64,000 bases of DNA, taken from assembly GCF_018390575.1 (NCBI RefSeq), contig NZ_JAHBCJ010000006.1, forward strand, positions 186,001-250,000. The letters are read 5' to 3'. The translations under genes and the position numbers were made by a program. The notes under the pieces are model-generated. The model made no database searches, was not told the DNA's origin, and was given only the letters and a program-made list of their open reading frames with translations. Below, one piece after another: positions 9,217 through 18,521 of the stretch. This stretch comes from Bhargavaea massiliensis (GTDB taxonomy: Bacteria; Bacillota; Bacilli; Bacillales_A; Planococcaceae). The stretch's first letter is position 1; the number at the start of each line of letters is the position of its first letter.

Positions 9217-10944
9217 TCAGTCTTCCATTGTCGACAGATCGCCTGTCGGAAGGTCGAGTTCCCATGCTTTCAGTACACGGCGCATGATCTTACCGCTCCG
9301 GGTCTTCGGCAGTTTATCTTTGAACTCGATTTCGCGCGGAGCCGCATGGGCAGCCAGACCCTTCTTGACGAACTGCCGGATGTCTTCCTTAAGCTCATCA
9401 GTCGGCTCATATCCGTCGTAAAGGGCGACGAATGCTTTGATGATTTCACCACGTACCGGGTCCGGCTTGCCGATGACACCCGCTTCCACAATCGCCGGGT
9501 GCTCAATCAGCTTGCTTTCGACTTCAAACGGTCCGACCCGTTCGCCCGATGTCATGATGACATCGTCGACACGTCCCTGGAACCAGAAGTAACCGTCCTC
9601 ATCCATATAGGCGGAATCCCCGGATACATACCATTCGTCGTTCAGGAAGTACGAGTCGTACTTTTCCTGGTTGTTCCAGATTTTCCTCATCATTGCCGGC
9701 CAGCCTTTTTTCAGCGCGAGGTTCCCCATCGAGTTAGGAGGCAGAACTTTGCCCTGGTCATCGACAATGGCCGCTTCGATGCCCGGAACCGGCTTGCCCA
9801 TCGAGCCCGGCTTAATCGGCATCGAACCAAAGTTTACGATCATCTGGGCGCCTGTTTCCGTCATCCACCATGTGTCATGGATGCGCTTGTCGAATACTTC
9901 AAGCCCCCATTTCACAACTTCAGGGTTCAGCGGCTCACCGACCGATAGAACATGGCGAAGGGATGACAGTTCGAATTCCTTGATCAGTTCGTTTCCTGCG
10001 CCCATGAGCATGCGGAACGCAGTTGGCGCGGAATACCAGACTGTTACGCCATAGTCCTCGATCGCCTGGTACCAGTCCTCAGTCTTGAAACGTCCTCCGA
10101 CAATGAGCGACGTCGCGCCGGCCAGCATCGGGCCGAACACCCCGTAAGCAGTTCCGGTCACCCAGCCCGGGTCGGCCGTGCACCAGTATACATCCGTTTC
10201 CTTCAGATCCAGCACCCATTTTGCGGTCTGGAGCTGCTGAACCATCGCGTACTGGACATGCAGAACGCCTTTCGGGCGCCCTGTTGAGCCGGACGTATAG
10301 TGGAGAACCGTTCCGTCTTCCTTGCCGAGCCAGACCGGCTCAAAGTGCGCGGATGCTTCTTTCAAATGCTTATTGAAGTCGACAATCTTGTCGGTTTCTT
10401 CGATATTATCACCGACCAGGAAGACTTTCTCGAGTTTTGGGAGCCGGTCGACCGGGACGCGCTCCAGGAGGTCAGGAGTCGTAATGATCGACTTTGCCTC
10501 AGAGTCATCAAGACGGTCAAATACTGCCCCTTCCATGAAAGCCTCAAACAGCGGACCGACGATTGCCCCGAGCTTGAGTCCTCCTAGAAGCGCGAAGTAC
10601 AGCTCAGGAGAGCGCGGCATGAAGATGAACACCCGGTCCCCTTTACCGAGTGTTGAATGCGTTTTCAGCACATTTGCGGCTTTGTTGGTCATCCGCTTCA
10701 TCTGATCGTACGTATATGCTTCTTTCCGACTGTGGTCTTTATAATAAAGTGCCACTTTATTTTTCCGGAATGAATCTGCATGGCGATCCACGGCCTCATA
10801 GGCAATATTCACTTTTCCGGTTTGATACCAGCTGAAATCCTTTTCTGCATCTTCCCATTTGAAATTTTCGACGGTCTTTTCATAGTCCGCCAGATTGAAT
10901 CCCCCATCACTGACAGGTATGACGTTTTTCTCCATCGTTGCCAT
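9217..10944 (-). CDS. acsA: Acetyl-CoA synthetase
   Basis: AMP-forming ligase that converts acetate, ATP and CoA to acetyl-CoA, allowing regrowth on excreted acetate. The adenylate-forming signature YTSGSTGRPKG is near residue 226, the motif for adenine binding is in TDVYWCTADPGWVTGTAYG, and the C-terminal swivel domain ends with PKTRSGKIMRR, which carries the lysine that AcuA acetylates in B. subtilis. Length from ATG 10944 is 575 residues, close to B. subtilis AcsA (572). I prefer this ATG to the upstream TTG because AAAGGGTGA is correctly spaced before it. It is divergent from acuABC, as in Bacillus, but a pseudogene now sits between them. Sequence TGTAAACGTATTGC just upstream is only half a cre site. 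Confidence 0.97.
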   Translation of the reverse strand: MATMEKNVIPVSDGGFNLADYEKTVENFKWEDAEKDFSWYQTGKVNIAYEAVDRHADSFRKNKVALYYKDHSRKEAYTYDQMKRMTNKAANVLKTHSTLGKGDRVFIFMPRSPELYFALLGGLKLGAIVGPLFEAFMEGAVFDRLDDSEAKSIITTPDLLERVPVDRLPKLEKVFLVGDNIEETDKIVDFNKHLKEASAHFEPVWLGKEDGTVLHYTSGSTGRPKGVLHVQYAMVQQLQTAKWVLDLKETDVYWCTADPGWVTGTAYGVFGPMLAGATSLIVGGRFKTEDWYQAIEDYGVTVWYSAPTAFRMLMGAGNELIKEFELSSLRHVLSVGEPLNPEVVKWGLEVFDKRIHDTWWMTETGAQMIVNFGSMPIKPGSMGKPVPGIEAAIVDDQGKVLPPNSMGNLALKKGWPAMMRKIWNNQEKYDSYFLNDEWYVSGDSAYMDEDGYFWFQGRVDDVIMTSGERVGPFEVESKLIEHPAIVEAGVIGKPDPVRGEIIKAFVALYDGYEPTDELKEDIRQFVKKGLAAHAAPREIEFKDKLPKTRSGKIMRRVLKAWELDLPTGDLSTMED

Positions 10945-11101
10945 ATGATCACCCTTTCGCAATACGTTTACACTATCATTCTACACGAAATAGAATCATA
11001 TGTGGCAATATTTTAACTTTTTAGCCCCAAATAAGACTTTAGTAGTTCTCCAATCAAAACTGCAGATATTCTGCAGTTCTCCGCATCAACAGACCTTCCC
11101 T

Positions 11102-11660
11102 TTAACTTCTGATTCCTTTGGAGGCGTAGTTGATCAGGTTTTCAACGAACGTTCCAAAATGTGCAAAGCGCGGGTCTTTGGTCTGTCCGTTTCTGAAGCG
11201 GGAGTAGATTTGCTGGCAAATGACAGCGAGCTTAAAATAGGCGAATGTCAGGTAATAATCGATGTGACTGACGTCCCGGCCGCTCTTTTCCGAATAGGCC
11301 CGAATAAACTCTTCCCTCATATAAAAACCTTCCATCACGGTGACCGGCGGCTTGCAGAGACCGTTCCTCAGAAGTTTGGGATCATCTGCTTGTATTCAGT
11401 AACTCATCGCTGCCGCCACATCCGCAAGCGGGTCGCCGACAGTCGCCATCTCCCAATCAAACAGTCCGGTCATCTCTGAAAAGTCATCTGAGAACATCGC
11501 ATTATTCAGCTTGTAATCATAATGGATCACGGAAGGCTCGCCGGATTCCGGTATGTTTGATGACAAGTAGTCGATCAGCATCCCGACTGCATCCACTTCG
11601 CCGGTCTTTGCCCGATTGTGTCGGCCCCATAAATAGAGCGAGCTGATTTTGCAATTTCTT
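11102..11660 (-). pseudogene. Remnant of an aminoglycoside-phosphotransferase-like (ACAD10/11-type) kinase gene
   Basis: Two minus-strand fragments belong to one reading frame. The upstream part reads NRAKTGEVDAVGMLIDYL, then the kinase catalytic loop VIHYDYKLNNAMF and the metal-binding FDWEMATVGDPLADVA. An in-frame TGA then stands where family members have Trp (SYW followed by a TEADDPxLL-like stretch), and the frame goes on with IQADDPKLLRNG, KPPVTVMEGF and the helical C-terminus to 11102. The N-terminal half of the kinase is missing. Two independent lesions make a decayed gene far more likely than a sequencing error. Intact relatives are phosphotransferases often found with acyl-CoA dehydrogenase genes. 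Confidence 0.85.
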
Positions 11661-11893
11661 CACTTTTTCCGTAGCCACGCCTCCATACTGACCGATTGGT
11701 ATGTTTAGAATGTAATAACTTCTATCAATCGTCAAACTGAAGATTTCCTTTTATGTGATAGGGAAAATAGAGCCTGTACGCTACGTGTAACCCGGTGCCA
11801 TCGACCGTTCATAAAAATGGGAAGATTCACTCCCCTCGGCAGCATGCATTCATGTATAATCTGGAATAGCCACTACAACGAGGCGGTGACAAT
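11661..11893. other. Intergenic region upstream of acuA
   Basis: TATAAT at 11853-11858 is a plausible -10 for acuABC without a clear -35. I see no good cre site, although this operon is CcpA-repressed in B. subtilis. Confidence 0.4.
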
Positions 11894-12526
11894 TTGGAAC
11901 ATGTGAAAACCTACTTTTCTGAGGAACTGGCCCATCCATCGGGTGATCTGGTCATTGAGGGGCCTGTTTCTCCCGAGACTTTGGAATTACTCGAATTCCA
12001 TGAAGATCTGATCGCCTTCCGGCAGCCGGATCAGCAGCACCGGGCTATCGTGGGCATTGCCCGGCTGCCAGAAGGACGAATTATCATAGCACGCCATGAA
12101 AATACGATTGTCGGCTATGTGACATTCCTTTATCCTGATCCGCTGGAGCGTTGGTCGGAAGGTAAAATGGACAATCTGATTGAACTTGGGGCCATTGAAG
12201 TCATCCCTGCCTTTAGAGGTGGAGGCGTCGGAAAGCAATTGCTGAAGGTTTCCATGAGGGATGACCAGATGGAAGACTACATCGTCATCACGACCGAATA
12301 CTACTGGCACTGGGATCTGAAGGGTACGAAACTGAACGTCTGGGAGTACCGGAAAGTGATGGAGAAAATGATGAATGCCGGCGGGCTTACTTATTACGCG
12401 ACAGATGATCCCGAGATCAGCTCACACCCGGCAAACTGCCTGATGGCGAGGATCGGAAGCCGTGTGGATCAGGATTCCGTCCAGAAATTCGATCAGCTCC
12501 GGTTCATGAACCGGTTCATGTACTGA
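11894..12526 (+). CDS. acuA: Acetyltransferase AcuA acting on acetyl-CoA synthetase
   Basis: GNAT-family protein acetyltransferase that, in B. subtilis, acetylates the active-site lysine of AcsA and switches it off. The 210-residue length matches. The GNAT acetyl-CoA loop is seen in PAFRGGGVGKQLL (about residue 111), preceded by the IELGAIEVIP strand. The start is TTG at 11894, giving MEHVKTYF, with AGGCGGTGA as ribosome site; no ATG fits the homology better. It is the first gene of a tight acuA-acuB-acuC operon (23 bp to acuB), divergent from its target acsA. Confidence 0.95.
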   Translation: MEHVKTYFSEELAHPSGDLVIEGPVSPETLELLEFHEDLIAFRQPDQQHRAIVGIARLPEGRIIIARHENTIVGYVTFLYPDPLERWSEGKMDNLIELGAIEVIPAFRGGGVGKQLLKVSMRDDQMEDYIVITTEYYWHWDLKGTKLNVWEYRKVMEKMMNAGGLTYYATDDPEISSHPANCLMARIGSRVDQDSVQKFDQLRFMNRFMY

Positions 12527-12549
12527 CTCTTTGAAGGGGGTTATCGGGG

Positions 12550-13197
12550 ATGATTCTTGAAGAAATCATGAATACGGAAGTCGTGACGCTAGGTCCCGGA
12601 AATACGATACGGGAAGCGCTTGAACGGATGGAAGACAAAAAGATCCGTCACCTGCCGATCGTGGATGATAAGGGGGAGATCGTCGGCATTGTCTCGGACC
12701 GTGACCTGAAGGAAGCCATTCCGTCATCGCTGATTGGAAAACAGGATCTGTCTGTCTATGACACCCTGCTTTCGGAAATCATGACGCGGGATCCGCTGAC
12801 CGGGCACCCGCTTGATTTTGTCGAGGAAGCTGCCGTAATCTTTTATGAACATGGCATCGGCTGCCTGCCCGTTGTCTCGGCGGGAAAAGTGGTCGGCATC
12901 ATCACGGAGACTGACCTTCTCTACCGCTATATCGAACTGACAGGTGCCAGCAAGCCCGGTTCCCAGATTGAGGTGCGCGTGCCGGATGTTGCCGGAGTCC
13001 TATTCGGTGTTTCCAAAGTTTTCTACGACCACAATGCGAACGTGCTAAGCGTGCTGGTCTACCCGGACAAAGAACGGCTGGATCACAAAATTCTCGTCAT
13101 CCGGGTCAAAACGATGAATCCGCTCGCAATCATCGAAGAACTGCGCAAGGAAGGATATGACGTGCTATGGCCGAATCTACCCGGAATGCACCAATGA
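12550..13197 (+). CDS. acuB: CBS- and ACT-domain protein AcuB
   Basis: Cytoplasmic regulator of unsettled function, long linked to acetoin/acetate use. Two CBS motifs form a Bateman module: the first spans about residues 1-60 (IMNTEVVTLGPGNTIREALERM and VGIVSDRDL), the second about 75-130 (IMTRDPLTGHPLD and VGIITETDLLYRY). A C-terminal ACT-like domain follows at about 140-212. An adenine nucleotide is the usual ligand of such pairs. Length 215 matches B. subtilis AcuB (214). ATG at 12550 follows AAGGGGG. Its stop overlaps the acuC start (ATGA), so the two are translationally coupled. Confidence 0.95.
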   Translation: MILEEIMNTEVVTLGPGNTIREALERMEDKKIRHLPIVDDKGEIVGIVSDRDLKEAIPSSLIGKQDLSVYDTLLSEIMTRDPLTGHPLDFVEEAAVIFYEHGIGCLPVVSAGKVVGIITETDLLYRYIELTGASKPGSQIEVRVPDVAGVLFGVSKVFYDHNANVLSVLVYPDKERLDHKILVIRVKTMNPLAIIEELRKEGYDVLWPNLPGMHQ

Positions 13198-14351
13198 AAC
13201 GGGCAGCATTCGTCTATTCCGAGGGTCAGCTCGACTATAAATTCTCCGAGACACACCCGTTCAATCAAAAACGGCTCGTTCTGACGACAGACCTTCTGCG
13301 TGCCATCGATGCCCTCCCCGACTCGGCCATTGTCGAACCGCGGGTGGCGACCGATGAGGAGCTGGCGCTGATTCATGATGAACGATACATCGAAATCGTG
13401 AAAAAGGCCGGGAGCGGAGAAATCGATCAGGCCGTTGCCGAGAATTACGGAATCGGTACGGAAGACACGCCCATTTTTCCTGATATGCACGAAGCAAGCG
13501 CGCAGCTGGTCGGCGGCACGCTGACCGCCGTCGATGAAGTGATGGAAGGCCGCGCCCGTCGCGCGGTGAATCTCGGCGGCGGACTGCATCACGGATTCCG
13601 CGGCAAAGCATCCGGCTTCTGTGTGTACAATGACAGTTCGGTCGCCATCCGCTATATGCAGGAAAAATACGGTGCGCGTGTCATATACATCGATACCGAC
13701 GCCCATCACGGAGACGGCGTGCAATGGAGCTTTTACGATGACCCGGATGTATGCACCGTGTCCATCCATGAAACAGGACGTTATCTGTTCCCCGGCACCG
13801 GCTCGATCACCGAACGCGGGAGCGGCCAAGGGTACGGCACCTCATTTAATCTCCCGGTGGACGCCTTTACCGAAGATGATTCGTTTCTTGAGGTATACCG
13901 TACTTCTGTCAGGGAAATCGCGGAGTTCTTCAAACCCGATGTGATCCTTACACAAAACGGTGCGGATGCCCATTATTTTGATCCGCTCACCCATCTGCAT
14001 TCGACCATGAAGACCTACCGGGAGATTCCGGAAGTGGCCATGGAACTCGCAGAAAAGTATTGTGGCGGCAGGTGGATTGCCGTCGGGGGCGGCGGGTATG
14101 ACATCTGGCGTGTTGTGCCGAGGGCCTGGTCACTGATCTGGCTCACAATGAACGAATCGGCCATTCCAACTGGCCCGCTGCCAAAAAAGTGGCTGGCACA
14201 ATACGGCCAAGAGGCACCTGTTCCGCTGATGACAGAGTGGGAAGACCCGGATCCGCTCTACAAGCCGATTCCGCGCAAAGCGGAAATCGAAGAAAAAAAC
14301 CGGCTGATGATGGAAAAAGCCCTCCATATCATACGGAACGAGATAAAATGA
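13194..14351 (+). CDS. acuC: Class I-type histone-deacetylase-fold protein deacetylase AcuC
   Basis: Zinc-dependent deacetylase that reactivates acetylated AcsA, counteracting AcuA. The arginase/deacetylase fold shows the catalytic histidine pair in DTDAHHGDG (about residue 168), the zinc ligands in that motif and in TQNGADAHYFDPL (about 250), and the GGGGYD motif near the end. I start it at ATG 13194 (385 residues; B. subtilis AcuC has 387), because this ATG overlaps the acuB stop as ATGA and begins the conserved MKRAAFVYSE. A longer in-frame start at 13167 lies inside acuB and has no ribosome site. Confidence 0.95.
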   Translation: MKRAAFVYSEGQLDYKFSETHPFNQKRLVLTTDLLRAIDALPDSAIVEPRVATDEELALIHDERYIEIVKKAGSGEIDQAVAENYGIGTEDTPIFPDMHEASAQLVGGTLTAVDEVMEGRARRAVNLGGGLHHGFRGKASGFCVYNDSSVAIRYMQEKYGARVIYIDTDAHHGDGVQWSFYDDPDVCTVSIHETGRYLFPGTGSITERGSGQGYGTSFNLPVDAFTEDDSFLEVYRTSVREIAEFFKPDVILTQNGADAHYFDPLTHLHSTMKTYREIPEVAMELAEKYCGGRWIAVGGGGYDIWRVVPRAWSLIWLTMNESAIPTGPLPKKWLAQYGQEAPVPLMTEWEDPDPLYKPIPRKAEIEEKNRLMMEKALHIIRNEIK

Positions 14352-14352
14352 A

Positions 14353-14383
14353 AAGGAGTTGCCGGCACATCGGCAACTCCTTT
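14353..14383. terminator. Bidirectional terminator between acuC and ccpA
   Basis: AAGGAGTTGCCG (14353-14364) pairs perfectly with CGGCAACTCCTT (14371-14382), between two convergent stop codons. Confidence 0.85.
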
Positions 14384-14389
14384 ACTTAT

Positions 14390-15388
14390 TCAATCGTTGA
14401 ATTTTGCGGATTCCCGAACTTCCATCCGGTGCGGCAGGATAAAGGTCGGATCACCGACTTCTTCGTTGCTCATGTACTTTGTCAGCAGGCGCATCGAAAC
14501 GGCGCCGATGTCATATAGCGGCAGAACGACCGAAGTGAGCCGCGGCCGGACCATCCTCGAAAGCTTTGTGTTCTCGAAAGCCACCACTTCCACATCATCC
14601 GGCACATTCTGGCCTGCGTCCATCACCCCATGTATGACTCCGATCGCCAGCTCATCACTTCCGGCAAATACAGCAGTCGGCCGCCGGTCGGTCGCATGCC
14701 AGGCTTCAAGTGCGGCATCATACGAATCTTCCACTTCAAAGACAAGACCTTCGTCATACTCGACACCCGCATCCTGGAGGGCATCCCTGTACCCTTCCAG
14801 CAGATGGTCACGGTTAATGGTCGTATCAAGCGGCCCGGTGACTAGCGCCACTTCTTTATGACCGTTCTCAAGCAGATGCCCGACAGCCTCGCGTGCGGCG
14901 GATCGGTAATTGATATTGACGGACGGAATAGCGCCGGTCTCATCGACTGTTCCCGCCAGTACGACCGGAACCGTCGACCGGCTGATTTCTTCCCTGAGTC
15001 CCGGAGAGATCTGATCACTCATGAGGACAATCCCGTCCACCTGCTTGCCGAGCATCGTTTCGATCAGGCGGATTTCCTTCTCCTCATTCTCGTCGGAGTT
15101 CGACAGGATGATATTGTATTCATACATCGTGGCAATATCACTGATCCCTCGGGCGAGTTCAGCGTAAAACCCTTTCGAGATATCCGGAATGATCACGCCG
15201 ACCGTGGTCGTCTTTTTGCTGGCCAGACCCCTCGCCACAGCATTCGGGCGGTAACCGAGCTTCTCGATGGCTTCCTTTACCCGCTTCCGCGTGGCCGGCT
15301 TTACATTGGGGTTGCCGTTAACCACCCGGGATACGGTCGCCATTGAAACATTGGCTTCCCGTGCCACATCATAAATCGTCACTGTCAT
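14390..15388 (-). CDS. ccpA: Catabolite control protein A
   Basis: LacI/GalR-family master regulator of carbon catabolite control; with Ser46-phosphorylated HPr it binds cre sites. The N-terminal HTH ([32 protein letters not shown]) is nearly identical to the B. subtilis protein, followed by the hinge [15 protein letters not shown] and the periplasmic-binding-type core. From ATG 15388, preceded by GGAGGGATC, the protein has 332 residues (B. subtilis 334). Targets within this window probably include scoAB. It is separated from aroA by a terminator, so the two are independent here. B. subtilis has motPS next to ccpA; these genes are absent. Confidence 0.97.
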   Translation of the reverse strand: MTVTIYDVAREANVSMATVSRVVNGNPNVKPATRKRVKEAIEKLGYRPNAVARGLASKKTTTVGVIIPDISKGFYAELARGISDIATMYEYNIILSNSDENEEKEIRLIETMLGKQVDGIVLMSDQISPGLREEISRSTVPVVLAGTVDETGAIPSVNINYRSAAREAVGHLLENGHKEVALVTGPLDTTINRDHLLEGYRDALQDAGVEYDEGLVFEVEDSYDAALEAWHATDRRPTAVFAGSDELAIGVIHGVMDAGQNVPDDVEVVAFENTKLSRMVRPRLTSVVLPLYDIGAVSMRLLTKYMSNEEVGDPTFILPHRMEVRESAKFND

Positions 15389-15461
15389 GAAAAGATCCCT
15401 CCGATGAAAACACATCTTATTTCTTTCATTTTACGACAGTTTCTCTTTAACTTAAACGAAA

Positions 15462-15486
15462 AAGCCGGAACTTTTCGTTCCGGCTT
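15462..15486 (-). terminator. Intrinsic terminator of aroA
   Basis: AAGCCGGAAC (15462-15471) pairs with GTTCCGGCTT (15477-15486); the T-run is on the minus strand. Confidence 0.85.
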
Positions 15487-15490
15487 CCCT

Positions 15491-16576
15491 TTATGCCATG
15501 ACAGCATGGGTTTTCATGAATTTTTGGAGTTCGCTGTAGAATTCATCGAACTGCTCAAGGTTCATTTGTTGGGCGGAATCCGATAGTGCAACTGCCGGAT
15601 CCGGGTGAACTTCCGCCATGACGCCATCCGCACCGACTGCAATTGCAGCCTTTGCCGTCGGAAGCAACAAGTCGCGACGGCCAGTGGAGTGGGTCACGTC
15701 GACAAATACCGGAAGATGCGTTTCCTGCTTGAGAATCGGAACAGCTGAGATATCAAGCGTGTTGCGTGTGGCTTTCTCATAGGTACGGATGCCGCGCTCA
15801 CACAGCATGATCTGATTGTTGCCCTGAGAAATGATGTACTCCGCCGCATTGATGAATTCATCGATGGTTGCGGCGAGTCCCCGCTTGAGCAGGACAGGCT
15901 TGTTCACCTGGCCGGCAGCCTTCAGGAGTTCGAAGTTCTGCATATTGCGGGCACCGATCTGGATGACATCCACGTAATCAAGTGCTTCCTCAAGGTGGCC
16001 CGGTGTCACGATTTCGGAAACGACCGCGAGCCCGTTTTCATCGGCTGCACGCTTCATCATCTTCAGGCCTTCCAGCCCAAGTCCCTGGAAGTCGTATGGC
16101 GACGTGCGGGGCTTATAAGCACCGCCGCGAATCAGCTTCTGTCCTTTGGCGGCAAGTGCAGCCGCCACGGTCGATACCTGCTCATAGGATTCGACGGCAC
16201 ACGGTCCGAAAATGAATGTCGGCACGTCTTTGCCGATGCGCGCACCGTTCACCTCAACGATTGTGTCCTCCTGTTTCTTCTTGCGGGAAACGAGCAGCGC
16301 TTTGCGGTGGTCGTCTTCCTGAAGCTCCAGGGCCGTCTTGAAGATTTCCTTGAAAATATGGTCAACAGTCGACTGCGGCACAGGACCGTTGTTGTTGTCT
16401 TTCAGAAGGTTCAACATATGGCGCTCACGGAGAGGGTCATAACGGTTGACACCTTGCTTTTCCTTAACTTTACCGATTTCCTGGACGACTTCCGCACGCT
16501 CGTTGATCAGGCGCAGGATTTCCAGGTTTAATTCGTCCACCTTGCCTCTGAGGCTTTCCAGATCATTCAGGCCCAT
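15491..16576 (-). CDS. aroA: Bifunctional chorismate mutase / 3-deoxy-7-phosphoheptulonate synthase
   Basis: First enzyme of the shikimate pathway fused to chorismate mutase; in Bacillus the N-terminal mutase acts as the feedback-sensing domain for prephenate and chorismate. AroQ-type mutase covers about residues 1-90 ([26 protein letters not shown] and the basic [10 protein letters not shown]). The type Ibeta DAHP synthase follows (FGPCAVES near 129, [15 protein letters not shown] near 153, [43 protein letters not shown]). The 361 residues match B. subtilis AroA (358). A promoter and a 60-nt leader precede it. Confidence 0.97.
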   Translation of the reverse strand: MGLNDLESLRGKVDELNLEILRLINERAEVVQEIGKVKEKQGVNRYDPLRERHMLNLLKDNNNGPVPQSTVDHIFKEIFKTALELQEDDHRKALLVSRKKKQEDTIVEVNGARIGKDVPTFIFGPCAVESYEQVSTVAAALAAKGQKLIRGGAYKPRTSPYDFQGLGLEGLKMMKRAADENGLAVVSEIVTPGHLEEALDYVDVIQIGARNMQNFELLKAAGQVNKPVLLKRGLAATIDEFINAAEYIISQGNNQIMLCERGIRTYEKATRNTLDISAVPILKQETHLPVFVDVTHSTGRRDLLLPTAKAAIAVGADGVMAEVHPDPAVALSDSAQQMNLEQFDEFYSELQKFMKTHAVMA

Positions 16577-16644
16577 TCCCGTATCCCCTCTCTTATTGGA
16601 TTAACTGTAGCGGCACCGCAATGCCTTTTACAGATAATGAACCC

Positions 16645-16674
16645 ATTATAGTAGAGGATGCACGTTTTTGTCAC
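16645..16674 (-). promoter_or_regulatory. Sigma-A promoter of aroA
   Basis: On the minus strand GTGACA (16674-16669) and TATAAT (16650-16645) are 18 bases apart. Confidence 0.7.
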
Positions 16675-16734
16675 GTCTTATTTGCTGAATAATATTACTT
16701 TTCGGATGTAAGCGATTACATGTCAGGGCATAGG

Positions 16735-16758
16735 AAAAGTCCGCCAAGGCGGACTTTT
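16735..16758 (-). terminator. Terminator of ytxH
   Basis: AAAAGTCCGCC (16735-16745) pairs with GGCGGACTTTT (16748-16758) around a two-base loop. It is 3 bp downstream of the stop codon. Confidence 0.75.
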
Positions 16759-16761
16759 CGT

Positions 16762-17682
16762 TTAAGTGTTTTTGTTGTCTTTTTTGTCGTTCTCGATTTT
16801 GGAAATATGGTTCATGGCCATGACTTTGTTGTCTCCGGTGTTTTCGGAGTTGTCATAGCTGTATGGCGTGTTGCCGCTGTGCTGGCCTTTTGTGCTTGGG
16901 TCGTTGGGCGTATTGTTGGAAGTGGTGTCGGGCTTCTTATTGCTGCCGTTTTTTTTGGAACTGCTGCCTGACTGGCCGTTCTTGTTCGATTTTTTCGCCA
17001 TGTCTTTGGCTTCTTTTTCCTTTTCTTCGACTGCCGTCTTCAGCGCTTCCGCGGTGGAGTTGACTTTGTCCTGCCCGCTATCGATCGCCGATTCCACTTT
17101 TTCTGCAACTGTGTCGATCAATTCGATCGGTTCTTCCCCTTCAGAGGAAGCAGTCCCGTCATCCATCGGTGCATTCTGGCCTTTTTTCGACTTCACCTTG
17201 TCAACGACCTTGCTCGTCTGGTCCTGGACCTTTTTGGTGATATCGCCCGTTTTCTCTTTTACTGTTCCTGTAAGGTTGGACGTCTTGTCTTTCGCAGCGT
17301 TAGACAGTTCAATGCCTTTTTCCTTAATGGTACCGGCCTGGTTGCTTACATCGCTGCGCAGTTCCTTTCCTGTCTTTGGAGCCAGGAGAAGCGCTGCGCC
17401 TGCGCCGATCAGCGCACCAATCAGCGCACCGGCGATAAATCCGCCGCCGTTGTCTTCTTTTTCATACCCGTCATGGTAGAAGGAATCGCTGTAGTTGTTG
17501 CGGTAGCTGTAGTCATACTGATTTGGGCTGTACATGTCATATGTCGCCGGCTTGCTGCCCGGATAATCAGTTGCATAGTCCGCATTGACACCCGATGCGG
17601 CCGCCTGCTCCTGCGCCTCGTAATAATCACGGTTCGTTCCCGGTTCATTGTAGTTCGGTTTCAGGTGTTTGTCTTTGCTCAT
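16762..17682 (-). CDS. ytxH: YtxH-domain general stress protein with long hydrophilic tail
   Basis: YtxH family (PF12732), sigma-B-dependent in B. subtilis, of unknown biochemical role. A Tyr/Asp/Asn-rich N-terminus of about 80 residues precedes the glycine-rich hydrophobic segment GGGFIAGALIGALIGAGAALLL and the family motif APKTGKELR near residue 105. An amphipathic region with Lys/Thr/Asp repeats (KEKTGDITKKVQDQTSKVV) resembles LEA-like proteins, and the rest is Ser/Lys/Asn-rich. At 306 residues it is roughly twice the B. subtilis length; the excess is low-complexity sequence. It follows ytxG by 54 bp. ytxJ, next in the B. subtilis operon, is absent. Confidence 0.85.
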   Translation of the reverse strand: MSKDKHLKPNYNEPGTNRDYYEAQEQAAASGVNADYATDYPGSKPATYDMYSPNQYDYSYRNNYSDSFYHDGYEKEDNGGGFIAGALIGALIGAGAALLLAPKTGKELRSDVSNQAGTIKEKGIELSNAAKDKTSNLTGTVKEKTGDITKKVQDQTSKVVDKVKSKKGQNAPMDDGTASSEGEEPIELIDTVAEKVESAIDSGQDKVNSTAEALKTAVEEKEKEAKDMAKKSNKNGQSGSSSKKNGSNKKPDTTSNNTPNDPSTKGQHSGNTPYSYDNSENTGDNKVMAMNHISKIENDKKDNKNT

Positions 17683-17736
17683 TTTTGTTCCTCCTTTAGT
17701 GTGATAAAAATTTTTAATGCAGCAACAGTTTGCTTG

Positions 17737-18231
17737 TCAGGAATTGATATTTTCAGGTTCAGGCAAGCGTTTCTGTGCAGTTGCCGAATACCGGTTCCAT
17801 CCATCCTTGTCTTTGCCTGTGCCCGAGCGTTCTTTCCATTTGTCGCGGATTTCCATAACGACATTGCTCCACTGCACGACCTGGGCAATCTTGTCTTCGT
17901 TGCGCTCCACTTCAGCCGCGACGGATGATGTGATCCGTCGTACGGACGAATTGAGGTTTCCGACGGATTCACCTACGCCCTGCACGGCGTGGACAACCGT
18001 ATTGAGCTTTTGACTCTTTTCCTGGATGTCCTCTGCCAGCAGGTTCGTCTTGTGAAGCAGTTCGGTCGATTCCTTCGTGAGCCCCTGAATCTGACCTTCG
18101 AGACCATCAACCGTTGATGCGACGTTATTCAGCGTCTTTTTCACGGAGTTGAGGGTCACGGCCAGGGCGATGCACAAAATCAGAAAAGCAACGGCCGCTA
18201 CAATCGCCGCGATGTACAACAAATTTTCCAT
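17737..18231 (-). CDS. ytxG: DUF948 membrane-anchored general stress protein YtxG
   Basis: DUF948 family. One N-terminal membrane helix (about residues 4-26, [24 protein letters not shown]) is followed by a long amphipathic, coiled-coil-prone region with regular hydrophobic spacing ([33 protein letters not shown]), suggesting a membrane-tethered rod. The 164 residues are slightly more than the usual about 140. The ATG at 18231 follows AGGAGGAAA. A good sigma-B promoter lies 43 bp upstream, so ytxG and ytxH form a stress-induced operon as in B. subtilis. The molecular function is unknown. Confidence 0.88.
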   Translation of the reverse strand: MENLLYIAAIVAAVAFLILCIALAVTLNSVKKTLNNVASTVDGLEGQIQGLTKESTELLHKTNLLAEDIQEKSQKLNTVVHAVQGVGESVGNLNSSVRRITSSVAAEVERNEDKIAQVVQWSNVVMEIRDKWKERSGTGKDKDGWNRYSATAQKRLPEPENINS

Positions 18232-18273
18232 GCCATTTCCTCCTATTCATGATGCCTGTTTCATACTAACGTT

Positions 18274-18299
18274 GTACCCCTGTCCTATTGGGAATAAAC
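18274..18299 (-). promoter_or_regulatory. Sigma-B promoter of ytxGH
   Basis: On the minus strand GTTTAT (18299-18294) and GGGTAC (18279-18274) are 14 bases apart, close to the sigma-B consensus GTTTAA-N13/14-GGGTAT. Confidence 0.8.
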
Positions 18300-18462
18300 G
18301 CTCCTTCCACCTATTCAACATCGGCCACTGCGACTCCTCCCTGAACAACGAATTTGCATATCGGATCAGGACAGACGGAACTGTCCGAAATATTTCCGTC
18401 CGCAAAACCTTTGTGCGGGAAGCTGAAGCCGAGGGACTTGAACCACAAGTTCCTTCCAACAC

Positions 18463-18499
18463 GAAAAAGCCATCGCTCCGGGTTACCGGAGAAATGGCT
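18463..18499 (-). terminator. Terminator of murC
   Basis: Stem AGCCAT/ATGGCT (18468-18473 with 18494-18499) encloses CTCCGG/CCGGAG (18476-18481 with 18486-18491); T5 follows on the minus strand. Confidence 0.8.
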
Positions 18500-18521
18500 C
18501 TGATTGGAGGAATGTCTCTGT

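Noticed and set aside
8611-9948. 445-codon plus-strand frame spanning array A and part of acsA
   Set aside because: It starts inside the penicillin-binding protein gene in another frame, runs through a terminator and is antisense to acsA.
10957-10973. cre site upstream of acsA (TGTAAACGTATTGC)
   Set aside because: Only the left half matches the consensus; the right half fails at key positions.
18420-18450. tRNA T-loop-like sequence GGTTCAAGTCCC on the minus strand
   Set aside because: The flanking five-base T-stem does not pair and no acceptor, D or anticodon arms are present.
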